The position numbers were made by a program, and so were the translations under genes. From Actinomycetota bacterium (GTDB taxonomy: Bacteria > Actinomycetota > Thermoleophilia > Gaiellales > Gaiellaceae), in assembly GCA_016870235.1 (NCBI GenBank), contig VGCB01000212.1:1-5630 (forward strand): DNA of 5,630 bases. Direction: 5' to 3'. The notes beneath the pieces are model-generated. The model worked only from the letters and a program-made list of their open reading frames with translations. It was not told the DNA's origin and did no database searches. Positions 1 to 4,927 of the stretch are shown here, one piece after another; the first letter of the stretch is position 1, and every line of letters begins with the position of its first letter.

Positions 1-2682
1 GTACGGGCCACATGCCTCGCGCTCGGTGACCACCGCCTCCGCGTCGTCGGCACCGACGGAGGAGACGTACGCGAGGCCGACGCGAACGGCGGGCCCACCA
101 CCGCGGAGAACTCGCGTGCCTGCCGTCGAATCGTCTGGCTGAGGCCAGACGGGGGGAGCCGGAGCGTTGGCCGGGGAACCGTCCGACTGAAGTCGGACGG
201 GGAGAAGCGAGAGCTCGAGCCGGCATCGTGCTCCGCTCAGGTTCACGTCCGGCGGCAGCACCTCGACCCCGCGCCGCTGCGCGTCGCGCACGAGGCTCGC
301 GGGTGGGTAGAAGCCCATCGGCTGCTCGTTCAGGAGCGCGCACAGGAACTCGGCCGGGTAGTGATGGCGCAGCCAGGCCGACTGGTAGGCGAGCAGGCCG
401 AACGCGGCCGCGTGCGACTTCGGGAAGCCGAAGCCGGAGAAGCCGACGAGCTTGTCGTAGACGACGTTCGCGACCTCCTCGCCGACGCCGTTCGCGAGCG
501 CCCCCTCGACGAACCGCTCGCGGTACGACTCGAGCGCGGCGAGGCTGCGCTTCCGGCTCATCGCGCGCCGCAGTCCCTCCGCCTCCCCCACGCTGAACCC
601 CGCGAGCGCCATCGCCACGTCGAGCACCTGGTCTTGGAAGACGACGACGCCGAGCGTCGAGGCGAGCGGCTCCCGCAAGGACTCGTGGTCGACCGGGTAG
701 ACGAACGACGGATCCTCGCGCAGGCGCTTTCGATGCTCGATGTACGGGTGCACCGCCTTCCCCTGGATCGGGCCGGGCCGGACGAGCGCGACCTGCACGG
801 TGAGGTCGTCGATCGTCTCCGGCCGTGTCCGCAGGAGGCTCTGCATCTGCGCCCGCGACTCGATCTGGAAGACGCCGACCGTGTCGGCGTCTTGGATCTC
901 GCCGAACACCGCGGCGTCGTCGAGCGGGATGCGCGAGAGGTCGATCCGCTCGCCGCGCAGGCGCGCGATCTGCTCGACGCAGTCCTCGACGCAGGAGAGC
1001 ATCCCGAGGCCGAGGAGGTCGATCTTGAGGAAGCCGGCGTCCGAGCACGAGTCCTTGTCCCACTGGCAGAGCTGCCTCCCCGCCATCGCCGCCGGCTGCA
1101 CGGGAACGAGCTCGACGAGCGGCCGCGTGGAGATGATCATCCCGCCGGGGTGCTGCGAGACGTGGCGCGGCAATCCGGCGATCTCGCGGGTGAGGAACTG
1201 GAAAGCGCGCCAGCGGCGCGACTCGAGCTTGCGCTCGGCATCGGGCAGCGCGGCCACCTCGTCGGCAACGCGCTCGGCCGACCAGCCGTCGGTGACGCGC
1301 GCCAGCCGCTCGAGCTCGGAGTGCGGCAGCCCGAGCGCCTTGCCGACGTCGCGGATCGCGCCGCGCGAGCGGTACGTGGCGAAGGTGGCGACGAGCGCGG
1401 CGTGCTCGTGGCCGTAGCGCTCGGTGACGGCGACGATGAGCTTCTCGCGGATGTCGCGCGGGAAGTCGAGGTCGATGTCGGGCACCCCTGCCATCTCGTG
1501 GTTCAGGAACCGTCCCAGCGAGAGCCCGTTCGCGACCGGATCGACGTGCGAGAGCCCGGTCAGGTAGCAGACGATCGAGCCGACCGAGCTGCCGCGGCCG
1601 CGGCCGGGCGGCAGCAGGCTCCGGGCGACCGCGTCGCCGCGCACCTCGGCCGCGCAGCGGCGGGCGATCTCGAGCACCTCCCAGTGCAGGAGGAAGAAGC
1701 CGGCGAGGCCGAGCCGGTCGATCAGGCGCAGCTCGTCGTCGAGACGCTCGCGCGCCTCCCGCCTGAGGCGACGTTCGCTCTCGCGGTACCTCTCGCTGAA
1801 CGCGACCTCGCAGATGCTCGCGAGCTGGCGGATAGCGGGGTCGGGGCCGTCGGAGAAGTCGGGGTAGCGGTAGCCGAGCTCCTCGGTGAGGTCGAACTGC
1901 AGCCGCTCGGCGATCTCGACGGTGCGCGCGACGGCGGCGCGGTCGACGCCCGCGAAGCGCTCGGCCATCTCCTCCGGCGCCTGCAGCACCGCCTCCCGGT
2001 TGCCGCGCCGCTCGCTCTCGCAGCCGTCGAGGGCAGTGCAGCAGCGGATCGCGACGAGCGTGTCCTGCAGCAGCGTCCGTCGCGGCTCGTGGGCGTGGAC
2101 GTTGCCGGTCGCGACCGTGTCGACGCCGAGGTGCTCGGCGAGATCGCGCAGCAGTGCGTTGCGGCGGGCGTCGCCGCGCTCGAAGGGCCGCTGCAGCTCG
2201 ACGTGGAAGCGGTCGCGGCCGAACGCCTCGACGAGCTGCGTGCAGGCGTTCGGGTCGCGGAGGCCGAGACCGTCGCGCGCGCAGCCGGAGAGGCACGTGA
2301 GGCCATCGCTCAACGCGATCACCGGCTCGAGCGGGACCGCGGGCGGCAGCAGCACCCGGTGCTCCTTCCCCGGCGGACGGGTGCCGGCGTGCGCGGCGGT
2401 GAGGATGCGGCAGAGGTTCGCGTAGCCCTGCGCGGTCTCGACGAGGAGCGTGAGATGCGCTCCCCCTTCCAGCGTCACCTCGGCTCCGGTGATGGGCCGC
2501 ACGTCGAGGTGCTTGGCCGCGTGGGCGAACTCGAGCGAGCCGTAGACGCCGTCGTGGTCGGTCAGCGCGAGCGCCGGGTAGCCGAGGTCGGCGGCGCGGA
2601 CGGCGAGCTCCTCGGGGAGCGAGGCGCCGTCGAGGAACGAGTACGCCGAGTGGCAGTGGAGCTCGACGTAGTGCGGCCTCAC
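1..2682 (-). CDS. dnaE2: Error-prone DNA polymerase III alpha subunit DnaE2 (3' end off window)
   Basis: C-family translesion DNA polymerase; 894 codons are visible and the end lies beyond base 1. The PHP domain begins at once (LHCHS, H9 and H11; LTDHDG, D42-D44; GAE, E68; TGNVHAH, H196/H198). The palm has RGRGSSVGS (361-369) and PDIDLDFP with D402 and D404; the third catalytic Asp is D555 in LKIDLLGLG. These match the E. coli alpha residues D401, D403 and D555. The finger/thumb part has FQIES (605-609), RPGPIQGKAVHP (635-646), FQDQVL (682-687) and FGFPKSHAAAFG (about 751-762). DnaE2 rather than DnaE1 is favoured by the compact early palm and by VELQRPF, HVSQHPGGM and YPAEFLCALLNEQPMGFYPP. 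The GTG at 2682 puts the PHP motif near the N-terminus; an in-frame GTG at 2694 is an alternative, and neither has a clear Shine-Dalgarno. Residues about 824-864 look like an in-frame insert carrying two palindromic repeats. The missing end should be the OB-fold/C-terminal part. The partner ImuB is encoded at the right edge. Confidence 0.95.
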   Translation of the reverse strand, partial: MRPHYVELHCHSAYSFLDGASLPEELAVRAADLGYPALALTDHDGVYGSLEFAHAAKHLDVRPITGAEVTLEGGAHLTLLVETAQGYANLCRILTAAHAGTRPPGKEHRVLLPPAVPLEPVIALSDGLTCLSGCARDGLGLRDPNACTQLVEAFGRDRFHVELQRPFERGDARRNALLRDLAEHLGVDTVATGNVHAHEPRRTLLQDTLVAIRCCTALDGCESERRGNREAVLQAPEEMAERFAGVDRAAVARTVEIAERLQFDLTEELGYRYPDFSDGPDPAIRQLASICEVAFSERYRESERRLRREARERLDDELRLIDRLGLAGFFLLHWEVLEIARRCAAEVRGDAVARSLLPPGRGRGSSVGSIVCYLTGLSHVDPVANGLSLGRFLNHEMAGVPDIDLDFPRDIREKLIVAVTERYGHEHAALVATFATYRSRGAIRDVGKALGLPHSELERLARVTDGWSAERVADEVAALPDAERKLESRRWRAFQFLTREIAGLPRHVSQHPGGMIISTRPLVELVPVQPAAMAGRQLCQWDKDSCSDAGFLKIDLLGLGMLSCVEDCVEQIARLRGERIDLSRIPLDDAAVFGEIQDADTVGVFQIESRAQMQSLLRTRPETIDDLTVQVALVRPGPIQGKAVHPYIEHRKRLREDPSFVYPVDHESLREPLASTLGVVVFQDQVLDVAMALAGFSVGEAEGLRRAMSRKRSLAALESYRERFVEGALANGVGEEVANVVYDKLVGFSGFGFPKSHAAAFGLLAYQSAWLRHHYPAEFLCALLNEQPMGFYPPASLVRDAQRRGVEVLPPDVNLSGARCRLELSLLPVRLQSDGSPANAPAPPVWPQPDDSTAGTRVLRGGGPAVRVGLAYVSSVGADDAEAVVTEREACGPY
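133..150 (-). repeat. Palindromic repeat, copy 1, inside dnaE2
   Basis: GTCTGGCTGAGGCCAGAC on the plus strand is an inverted repeat (7-bp stem GTCTGGC/GCCAGAC). It differs from the intergenic consensus GTCTGGCTGAAGCCAGAC at one base. In the dnaE2 reading frame it encodes VWPQPD (residues 845-850). It lies 48 bases from a second copy in the same orientation. Confidence 0.8.
179..200 (-). repeat. Palindromic repeat, copy 2, inside dnaE2
   Basis: A 10-bp perfect stem (arms CCGTCCGACT and AGTCGGACGG) with loop GA. Relative to the consensus GTCTGGCT-GA-AGCCAGAC, two stem positions changed together with their partners (T to C with A to G, and G to A with C to T). The hairpin is therefore kept while the sequence drifts. 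In the dnaE2 frame it encodes VRLQSDG (residues 829-835), the same register as copy 1. Confidence 0.8.
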
Positions 2683-2698
2683 GTGCCGTCTCACGAGG

Positions 2699-2711
2699 GA
2701 CAGACCCTGTC
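2699..2711. repeat. Short dyad GACAG-N3-CTGTC in the dnaE2 leader
   Basis: A perfect 5-bp inverted repeat separated by ACC, 16 bases before the chosen dnaE2 start and 4 before the alternative one. It could be an operator for a dimeric regulator, an RNA hairpin near the start codon, or a copy of the GGGACAGACCC-type palindromes common between genes in many environmental bacteria. The sequence alone does not decide. Confidence 0.35.
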
Positions 2712-2726
2712 TTTCGGCCGCACTAT

Positions 2727-2741
2727 GGCCGCTTCGCGGCC
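2727..2741. repeat. GC-rich hairpin GGCCGC-TTC-GCGGCC
   Basis: A perfect 6-bp stem with a 3-base loop in the dnaE2/cupin divergent spacer. The left arm GGCCGC also occurs just upstream (2716-2721). No T-run follows on either strand, so it is not a standard intrinsic terminator. Its role is unknown. Confidence 0.4.
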
Positions 2742-2831
2742 TGAAGCTTTCGCTTTTCGAGAGGGGAGTGGCCGAGGCCGTCGACTGCTTCGCGAGCGTC
2801 CGAGCAGGTTTCGGGTGTGTAGGTTGGAGCC

Positions 2832-3638
2832 GTGAGGCCTGTCCCGATCAGCGAGGATCCGCGCCACCCTGTCGCCATCAGGCTGGCGCTCGACGAGGTC
2901 GTGATCACGGAGACGCGCTTCGCCGGCGGCGAGCGCGGGCCCGACGCGCACGTCCACCATGCGCACGCCGACTGCTTCTACGTCCTCGAGGGCTCGCTCG
3001 TCCTCGAGCTCCCGGACGGCGACCGGCCGCTGCCCGCCGGCTCCTGGGCGCTCGTGCCGCCGAAGGTCGTGCACTCCTTCCGGACGGGCGCGGACGGCGC
3101 GCGGTTCCTCAACCTGCACGCTCCCAGCGTCGGCTTCGACCGCTATCTGCTCGCGAGCCGCGGCAAGGGCGGGCCGCTCGACCACGACCTCCTCGCGGGG
3201 TTCGACCAGCAGCCGCCGCCTGCCGACGGCGGGCTCGACCCGGCGCTCGTCACGATCCGCTCCTTCCGGGAGGGGCCGCGGCTCGAGAAGGAGGGCGAGA
3301 GCGGCATCGTCCTCGCGACGGCGGAGGAGACGCGCGGGGCGCTCGGCGTCGTCGAGCGTGTCGTCGAGCCGGGTGCTCCCGGCCCGCCGCTGCACGTGCA
3401 CGATCGTACGGGCGACGCCTTCCTCGTGCTCGACGGCCGGTTCGCCGTGCAGCTCGGCGAGGAGCGCCGGGAGCTCGCACCGGGCGACGTCCTGCTCGCG
3501 GCGCCCGGCGTCGTCCACGGCCGGACGGAGGCCGTGAACGGCCCCGCGCGGCTTCTCAACCTGTTTGCTCCCGGCGGCCTCGAGGCGGCCTACGGCGGCC
3601 GGGCGGCGCTCGCGGACGTCGACTTCCGGCCCGTCTAG
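2832..3638 (+). CDS. Double-cupin (bicupin) domain protein
   Basis: 268 residues with two cupin beta-barrels. Cupin 1 (about 25-98) has HVHHAHADCFYVLEG, giving metal ligands H40, H42 and D47, then PAGSWALVPPKVVH with H81. Cupin 2 (about 170-247) has LHVHDRTGDAFLVLDG, giving H188, H190 and D195, then PGDVLLAAPGVVH with H229. Both domains thus keep a three-His plus acidic site, with Asp where the textbook motif has Glu. Bicupins of this layout include dioxygenases, isomerases and other small-molecule enzymes; substrate and reaction cannot be read from the sequence. There is no signal peptide or membrane segment, so it is probably cytosolic. The GTG start gives an N-terminus directly preceding the first barrel. 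A CBS gene follows after 67 bp on the same strand and may be co-transcribed. Its placement inside a translesion-polymerase cassette has no evident functional reason. Confidence 0.9.
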   Translation: MRPVPISEDPRHPVAIRLALDEVVITETRFAGGERGPDAHVHHAHADCFYVLEGSLVLELPDGDRPLPAGSWALVPPKVVHSFRTGADGARFLNLHAPSVGFDRYLLASRGKGGPLDHDLLAGFDQQPPPADGGLDPALVTIRSFREGPRLEKEGESGIVLATAEETRGALGVVERVVEPGAPGPPLHVHDRTGDAFLVLDGRFAVQLGEERRELAPGDVLLAAPGVVHGRTEAVNGPARLLNLFAPGGLEAAYGGRAALADVDFRPV

Positions 3639-3648
3639 CACGCGCTCC

Positions 3649-3675
3649 TTTATTTCGGGTCGTCCCTGCCGACTG
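3649..3675 (+). promoter_or_regulatory. Possible sigma28-type promoter for the CBS gene
   Basis: TTTATTTC and GCCGACTG are separated by exactly 11 bases. That is the spacing of the flagellar-sigma (FliA/SigD) consensus TAAAGTTT-N11-GCCGATAA. The second element matches at the first five positions; the first element matches only partly. It lies in the 67-bp gap ahead of the CBS gene. This is a weak single-site match in a GC-rich gap and is offered only as a candidate. Confidence 0.2.
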
Positions 3676-3693
3676 TCGGGCCGTGAACCCCCG

Positions 3694-3701
3694 AAGGGAG
3701 G
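3694..3701 (+). promoter_or_regulatory. Ribosome binding site fixing the CBS gene start
   Basis: AAGGGAGG, four bases before the GTG at 3706, is the strongest Shine-Dalgarno in the window. An ATG two bases earlier (3704) reads straight into TGA, so the GTG is the start. The open frame further upstream overlaps the cupin gene and should be ignored. Confidence 0.75.
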
Positions 3702-3705
3702 ACAT

Positions 3706-4080
3706 GTGACCAGGCTTGCCGACGTGATGACGACCGACGTCCTCACCGTCTCCGAGAACGCGACCTTGAGCCAGGTGGCGCGGGCGCTCCGGTCTCGCAA
3801 CGTGGGCTCGGCGATCGTGATCGACGAGCAGGAGCTCGCGATCGGGATCATCTCCGAGCGGGAGCTCGTCGACTCGGTCGCGGGCGGCCGCAATCCCGAC
3901 CAGGGCACTGCCCAGCTCTGGATGCGCCCCGAGCTGCTGACCGCGAACGTCGACACGAGCGCGGAGGAGGCGACGGAGATCATGCGCGCCAACAACGTCC
4001 GCCACCTGCCCGTGTCGAGCGACGGCAAGGTCGTCGGGGTCGTCTCGATCAGCGACCTCCTGGTGGGCATTCCCGGGTAG
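3706..4080 (+). CDS. Stand-alone CBS-pair (Bateman module) protein
   Basis: 124 residues consisting almost entirely of two CBS domains, CBS1 at about 4-57 and CBS2 at about 70-122. The signatures are clear: DVMTTDVLTVSENATLSQVA with NVGSAIVID and IGIISERELVD in the first, then WMRPELLTANVDTSAEEA, NNVRHLPVSSDGKVVGVVSISDLL in the second. Such free CBS pairs bind adenosine nucleotides or related ligands and act as energy or redox sensors, usually by modulating a partner protein. No partner domain is fused here, so the target is unknown. The start is the GTG set by the AAGGGAGG site. The gene follows the cupin gene on the same strand and may share its transcript or have its own promoter. It converges on the DUF6504-like gene. 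Confidence 0.93.
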   Translation: MTRLADVMTTDVLTVSENATLSQVARALRSRNVGSAIVIDEQELAIGIISERELVDSVAGGRNPDQGTAQLWMRPELLTANVDTSAEEATEIMRANNVRHLPVSSDGKVVGVVSISDLLVGIPG

Positions 4081-4235
4081 CTGTTGTTTGTCTTACCGCG
4101 GGCTTGCACGCTGCTGACGTGTGGAGTTACGGACGCGCAACCCGCGGGAGGGTCCCCCTGGCCCCTTGAGATGCACCTGCACGGGGTCGTGGCTTCCGGT
4201 GTCTGGCTCCAATGGTCACGACGGCGTCCGCTGGA

Positions 4236-4259
4236 CGCGTCTGGCTGAAGCCAGACGCG
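4236..4259 (+). repeat. Palindromic repeat, copy 3, perfect 11-bp stem
   Basis: The consensus core GTCTGGCT-GA-AGCCAGAC extended by CGC/GCG to an 11-bp perfect stem with loop GA. It is the longest clear stem of the family in the window. The loop is GA read on the plus strand, the same orientation as the dnaE2 copies. Its left end touches the small hairpin at 4225-4237. Confidence 0.85.
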
Positions 4260-4268
4260 GAAGGCAGG

Positions 4269-4311
4269 GTGCGTCGGTCCCTCACCCCACCAGACGCGCG
4301 AGAACACGGCC
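4269..4311 (+). repeat. Diverged 43-bp direct repeat, copy A
   Basis: Matches 4868-4910 at about 36 of 43 positions by eye. The best-kept blocks are CGTCGGTCCCTC and GACGCGCGAGAA followed by ACGGCC. It starts 9 bases after palindromic copy 3. Both copies lie in non-coding spacers on the same strand. The family is not recognised. Confidence 0.65.
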
Positions 4312-4335
4312 AAGCCCTCAATCAACACGGCCCAT

Positions 4336-4617
4336 TCAGCAACGCTGGCTGAACCAGCATCGGCGCTCGCCGTCGTGGTAGACGACGGTGTTGCGTCCCG
4401 ACTCGAGCACGACCTCGAAGTAGCGACGGTTGACCGGCTCGTCGGTCCACCAGCGGTCGACGACCCGCCACTCCTCGCGGACGAGCGCGACGGCTTCCCG
4501 GTTCACGATCCGGGGCGTGCCGCCGACGCCTGCCTCGACGAGCGCGGGCCGCGGCGCGTTGAGCCGGCCGGCGGCGGCACGCGCGTGGGCATGGGCACGG
4601 CTCGAAGCGGATGTCAT
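4336..4617 (-). CDS. Small DUF6504-like protein of the mutasome cassette
   Basis: 93 residues. The conserved-looking core is RPALVEAGVGGTPRIVNRE (23-41), VREEWRVVDRWWTDEPVNRR (46-65) and YFEVVLESGRNTVVYHD (66-82), ending CWFSQRC. The pattern of a short basic/tryptophan-rich protein with W-x-V-x-D-R-W-W and R-R-Y-F-E-V-V resembles the DUF6504 proteins encoded next to actinobacterial ImuB/DnaE2. The assignment is from memory of that family; the biochemical role is unknown. The first 16 residues (Ala/His/Arg-rich) look non-conserved, so translation may begin later. The ATG at 4617 has only a loose GGGGAG/GGGGG upstream. It follows imuB on the same strand after an unusually long 310-bp repeat-filled gap. 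Downstream, dnaE2 is separated from it by two opposite-strand genes. The last codons overlap a small palindrome (4344-4358). Confidence 0.75.
   Translation of the reverse strand: MTSASSRAHAHARAAAGRLNAPRPALVEAGVGGTPRIVNREAVALVREEWRVVDRWWTDEPVNRRYFEVVLESGRNTVVYHDGERRCWFSQRC
4344..4358 (-). repeat. Degenerate palindrome at the end of the DUF6504-like gene
   Basis: GCTGG-CTGAA-CCAGC on the plus strand, a 5-bp stem. It resembles the repeat core CTGGCTGAAGCCAG minus one base. It encodes the last residues WFSQR. It may be a decayed repeat copy or chance similarity. Confidence 0.35.
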
Positions 4618-4633
4618 CGCCCCCAGGCTCCCC

Positions 4634-4651
4634 GTCTGGCTTCAGCCAGAC
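4634..4651 (-). repeat. Palindromic repeat, copy 4, upstream of DUF6504-like gene
   Basis: GTCTGGCT-TC-AGCCAGAC: a perfect 8-bp stem with loop TC, so it lies in the opposite orientation to copies 1-3 (loop GA). It ends 16 bases upstream of the ATG at 4617. It would therefore form a hairpin in the mRNA leader of that gene. Confidence 0.85.
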
Positions 4652-4693
4652 AGCTCTCGCGACCATCGTCGCAGCTGACACCTCGGGCACCCT

Positions 4694-4713
4694 CCGGCTG
4701 AGACCAGAAGCGG
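4694..4713 (+). repeat. Decayed palindromic repeat copy
   Basis: CCGGCTGAGACCAGAAGCGG matches the right-hand portion of copy 3 with its flank (CTGGCTGAAGCCAGACGCGG) at 16 of 20 positions. The stem is broken, suggesting an old copy. Confidence 0.45.
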
Positions 4714-4749
4714 AGCATGACCACAGAGAGGGAGGGGTTCCCAAGGGGA

Positions 4750-4770
4750 AGGGGAACCGGAGGTTCCCCT
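4750..4770. repeat. Hairpin AGGGGAACC-GGA-GGTTCCCCT
   Basis: A perfect 9-bp stem with a 3-base loop. A further GGTTCCC immediately upstream (about 4736-4742) could pair with the GGGGAACC arm instead, so two alternative stems are possible. No U-run follows on the minus strand, so it is not a standard terminator for imuB. Confidence 0.65.
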
Positions 4771-4781
4771 GGCTTCAGGAT

Positions 4782-4842
4782 CCGCTGTTCCGCGGATCCG
4801 GTATCCGGTCGAGCTACCTCCACCGGATCCGCGGAACAGCGG
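4782..4842. repeat. 21-bp perfect inverted repeat, 19-base loop
   Basis: The left arm begins CCGCTGTTCCGCGGATCCGG and the right arm ends CCGGATCCGCGGAACAGCGG. One more T-A pair on the inside gives 21 uninterrupted pairs (4782-4802 with 4822-4842). Each arm contains smaller palindromes (CCGCGG, GGATCC). It lies about 86 bases past the imuB stop. It could halt or protect imuB mRNA, or be a small palindromic mobile element. Perfect arms suggest recent origin or selection. Confidence 0.85.
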
Positions 4843-4867
4843 CGACCAGCACAGCCTCGCGCGTCTG

Positions 4868-4910
4868 GTACGTCGGTCCCTCCATCAACCTGACGCGCGA
4901 GAAGACGGCC
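4868..4910 (+). repeat. Diverged 43-bp direct repeat, copy B
   Basis: Second member of the repeat seen at 4269-4311, in the same orientation, 18 bases from the imuB stop codon. If read on the plus strand the two would give VGPS-x-N/H-x-TRE-type peptides, but no credible gene contains them. Confidence 0.65.
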
Positions 4911-4927
4911 GGGTTCTCCATGGGAAA

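Larger units (their letters stand above)
2683..2831. promoter_or_regulatory. Divergent spacer between dnaE2 and the cupin gene
   Basis: This 149-bp spacer must hold the promoters for both divergent genes, since no same-strand gene lies immediately upstream of either. I see no convincing -35/-10 pair and no actinobacterial LexA-type box (GAAC-N4-GTTC). It holds two small dyads, GACAG-ACC-CTGTC (2699-2711) and GGCCGC-TTC-GCGGCC (2727-2741), both in the dnaE2 leader. The GGAG at 2826-2829 sits only two bases before the cupin GTG, so its use as a ribosome binding site is uncertain. Confidence 0.4.
4081..4335. other. Convergent spacer with repeats, no gene seen
   Basis: This 255-bp gap lies between the ends of the CBS gene (plus) and the DUF6504-like gene (minus). 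It contains a 7-bp inverted repeat CCGCGGG/CCCGCGG (4096-4102 and 4141-4147), a half-copy GTCTGGCT (4201-4208), a small hairpin CGTCC-GCT-GGACG (4225-4237), a full palindromic repeat (4236-4259) and one member of a diverged 43-bp repeat (4269-4311). No T-tailed terminator is obvious; the hairpins could end transcription in both directions. Confidence 0.6.
4618..4927. other. Repeat-packed spacer between imuB and the DUF6504-like gene
   Basis: 310 bp with no credible gene. From left to right it holds a palindromic repeat (4634-4651), a decayed copy (4694-4713), a strong hairpin (4750-4770) followed by a half-copy CTGGCTTCAG (4769-4778), a 21-bp inverted repeat (4782-4842) and the second 43-bp repeat (4868-4910). 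Cassette genes of this kind normally sit close together, so the gap looks expanded by repeats. Confidence 0.65.

Noticed and set aside
2683..2831. LexA/SOS box for dnaE2
   Set aside because: No GAAC-N4-GTTC-like site is present; proposing one would require too many mismatches.
361..2835. 824-codon plus-strand open frame
   Set aside because: It is the exact codon-for-codon antisense of dnaE2. High GC at third positions removes stops opposite a real gene, and the peptide has an Arg/Glu/Val-rich composition with no domain.
3565..3705. Upstream extension of the CBS gene
   Set aside because: It overlaps the cupin gene and is low-complexity Ser/Arg; the GTG at 3706 has a strong ribosome binding site and begins at the first CBS domain.
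2691..4328. 545-codon minus-strand open frame
   Set aside because: It runs antisense across both the cupin and CBS genes, which have clear domains; its ends are translated spacer repeats (for example VWLQPD).
4081..4335. tRNA or other structured RNA gene in the convergent spacer
   Set aside because: No cloverleaf, T-loop motif or CCA-like end could be found; the structure is accounted for by short palindromes.
4782..4842. Rho-independent terminator for imuB
   Set aside because: The stem is strong but has a 19-base loop and no U-run on the minus strand, so I list it only as an inverted repeat.
4634..4910. CRISPR array
   Set aside because: The repeats are palindromic, irregularly spaced, in both orientations and present inside a gene; there are no uniform spacers.
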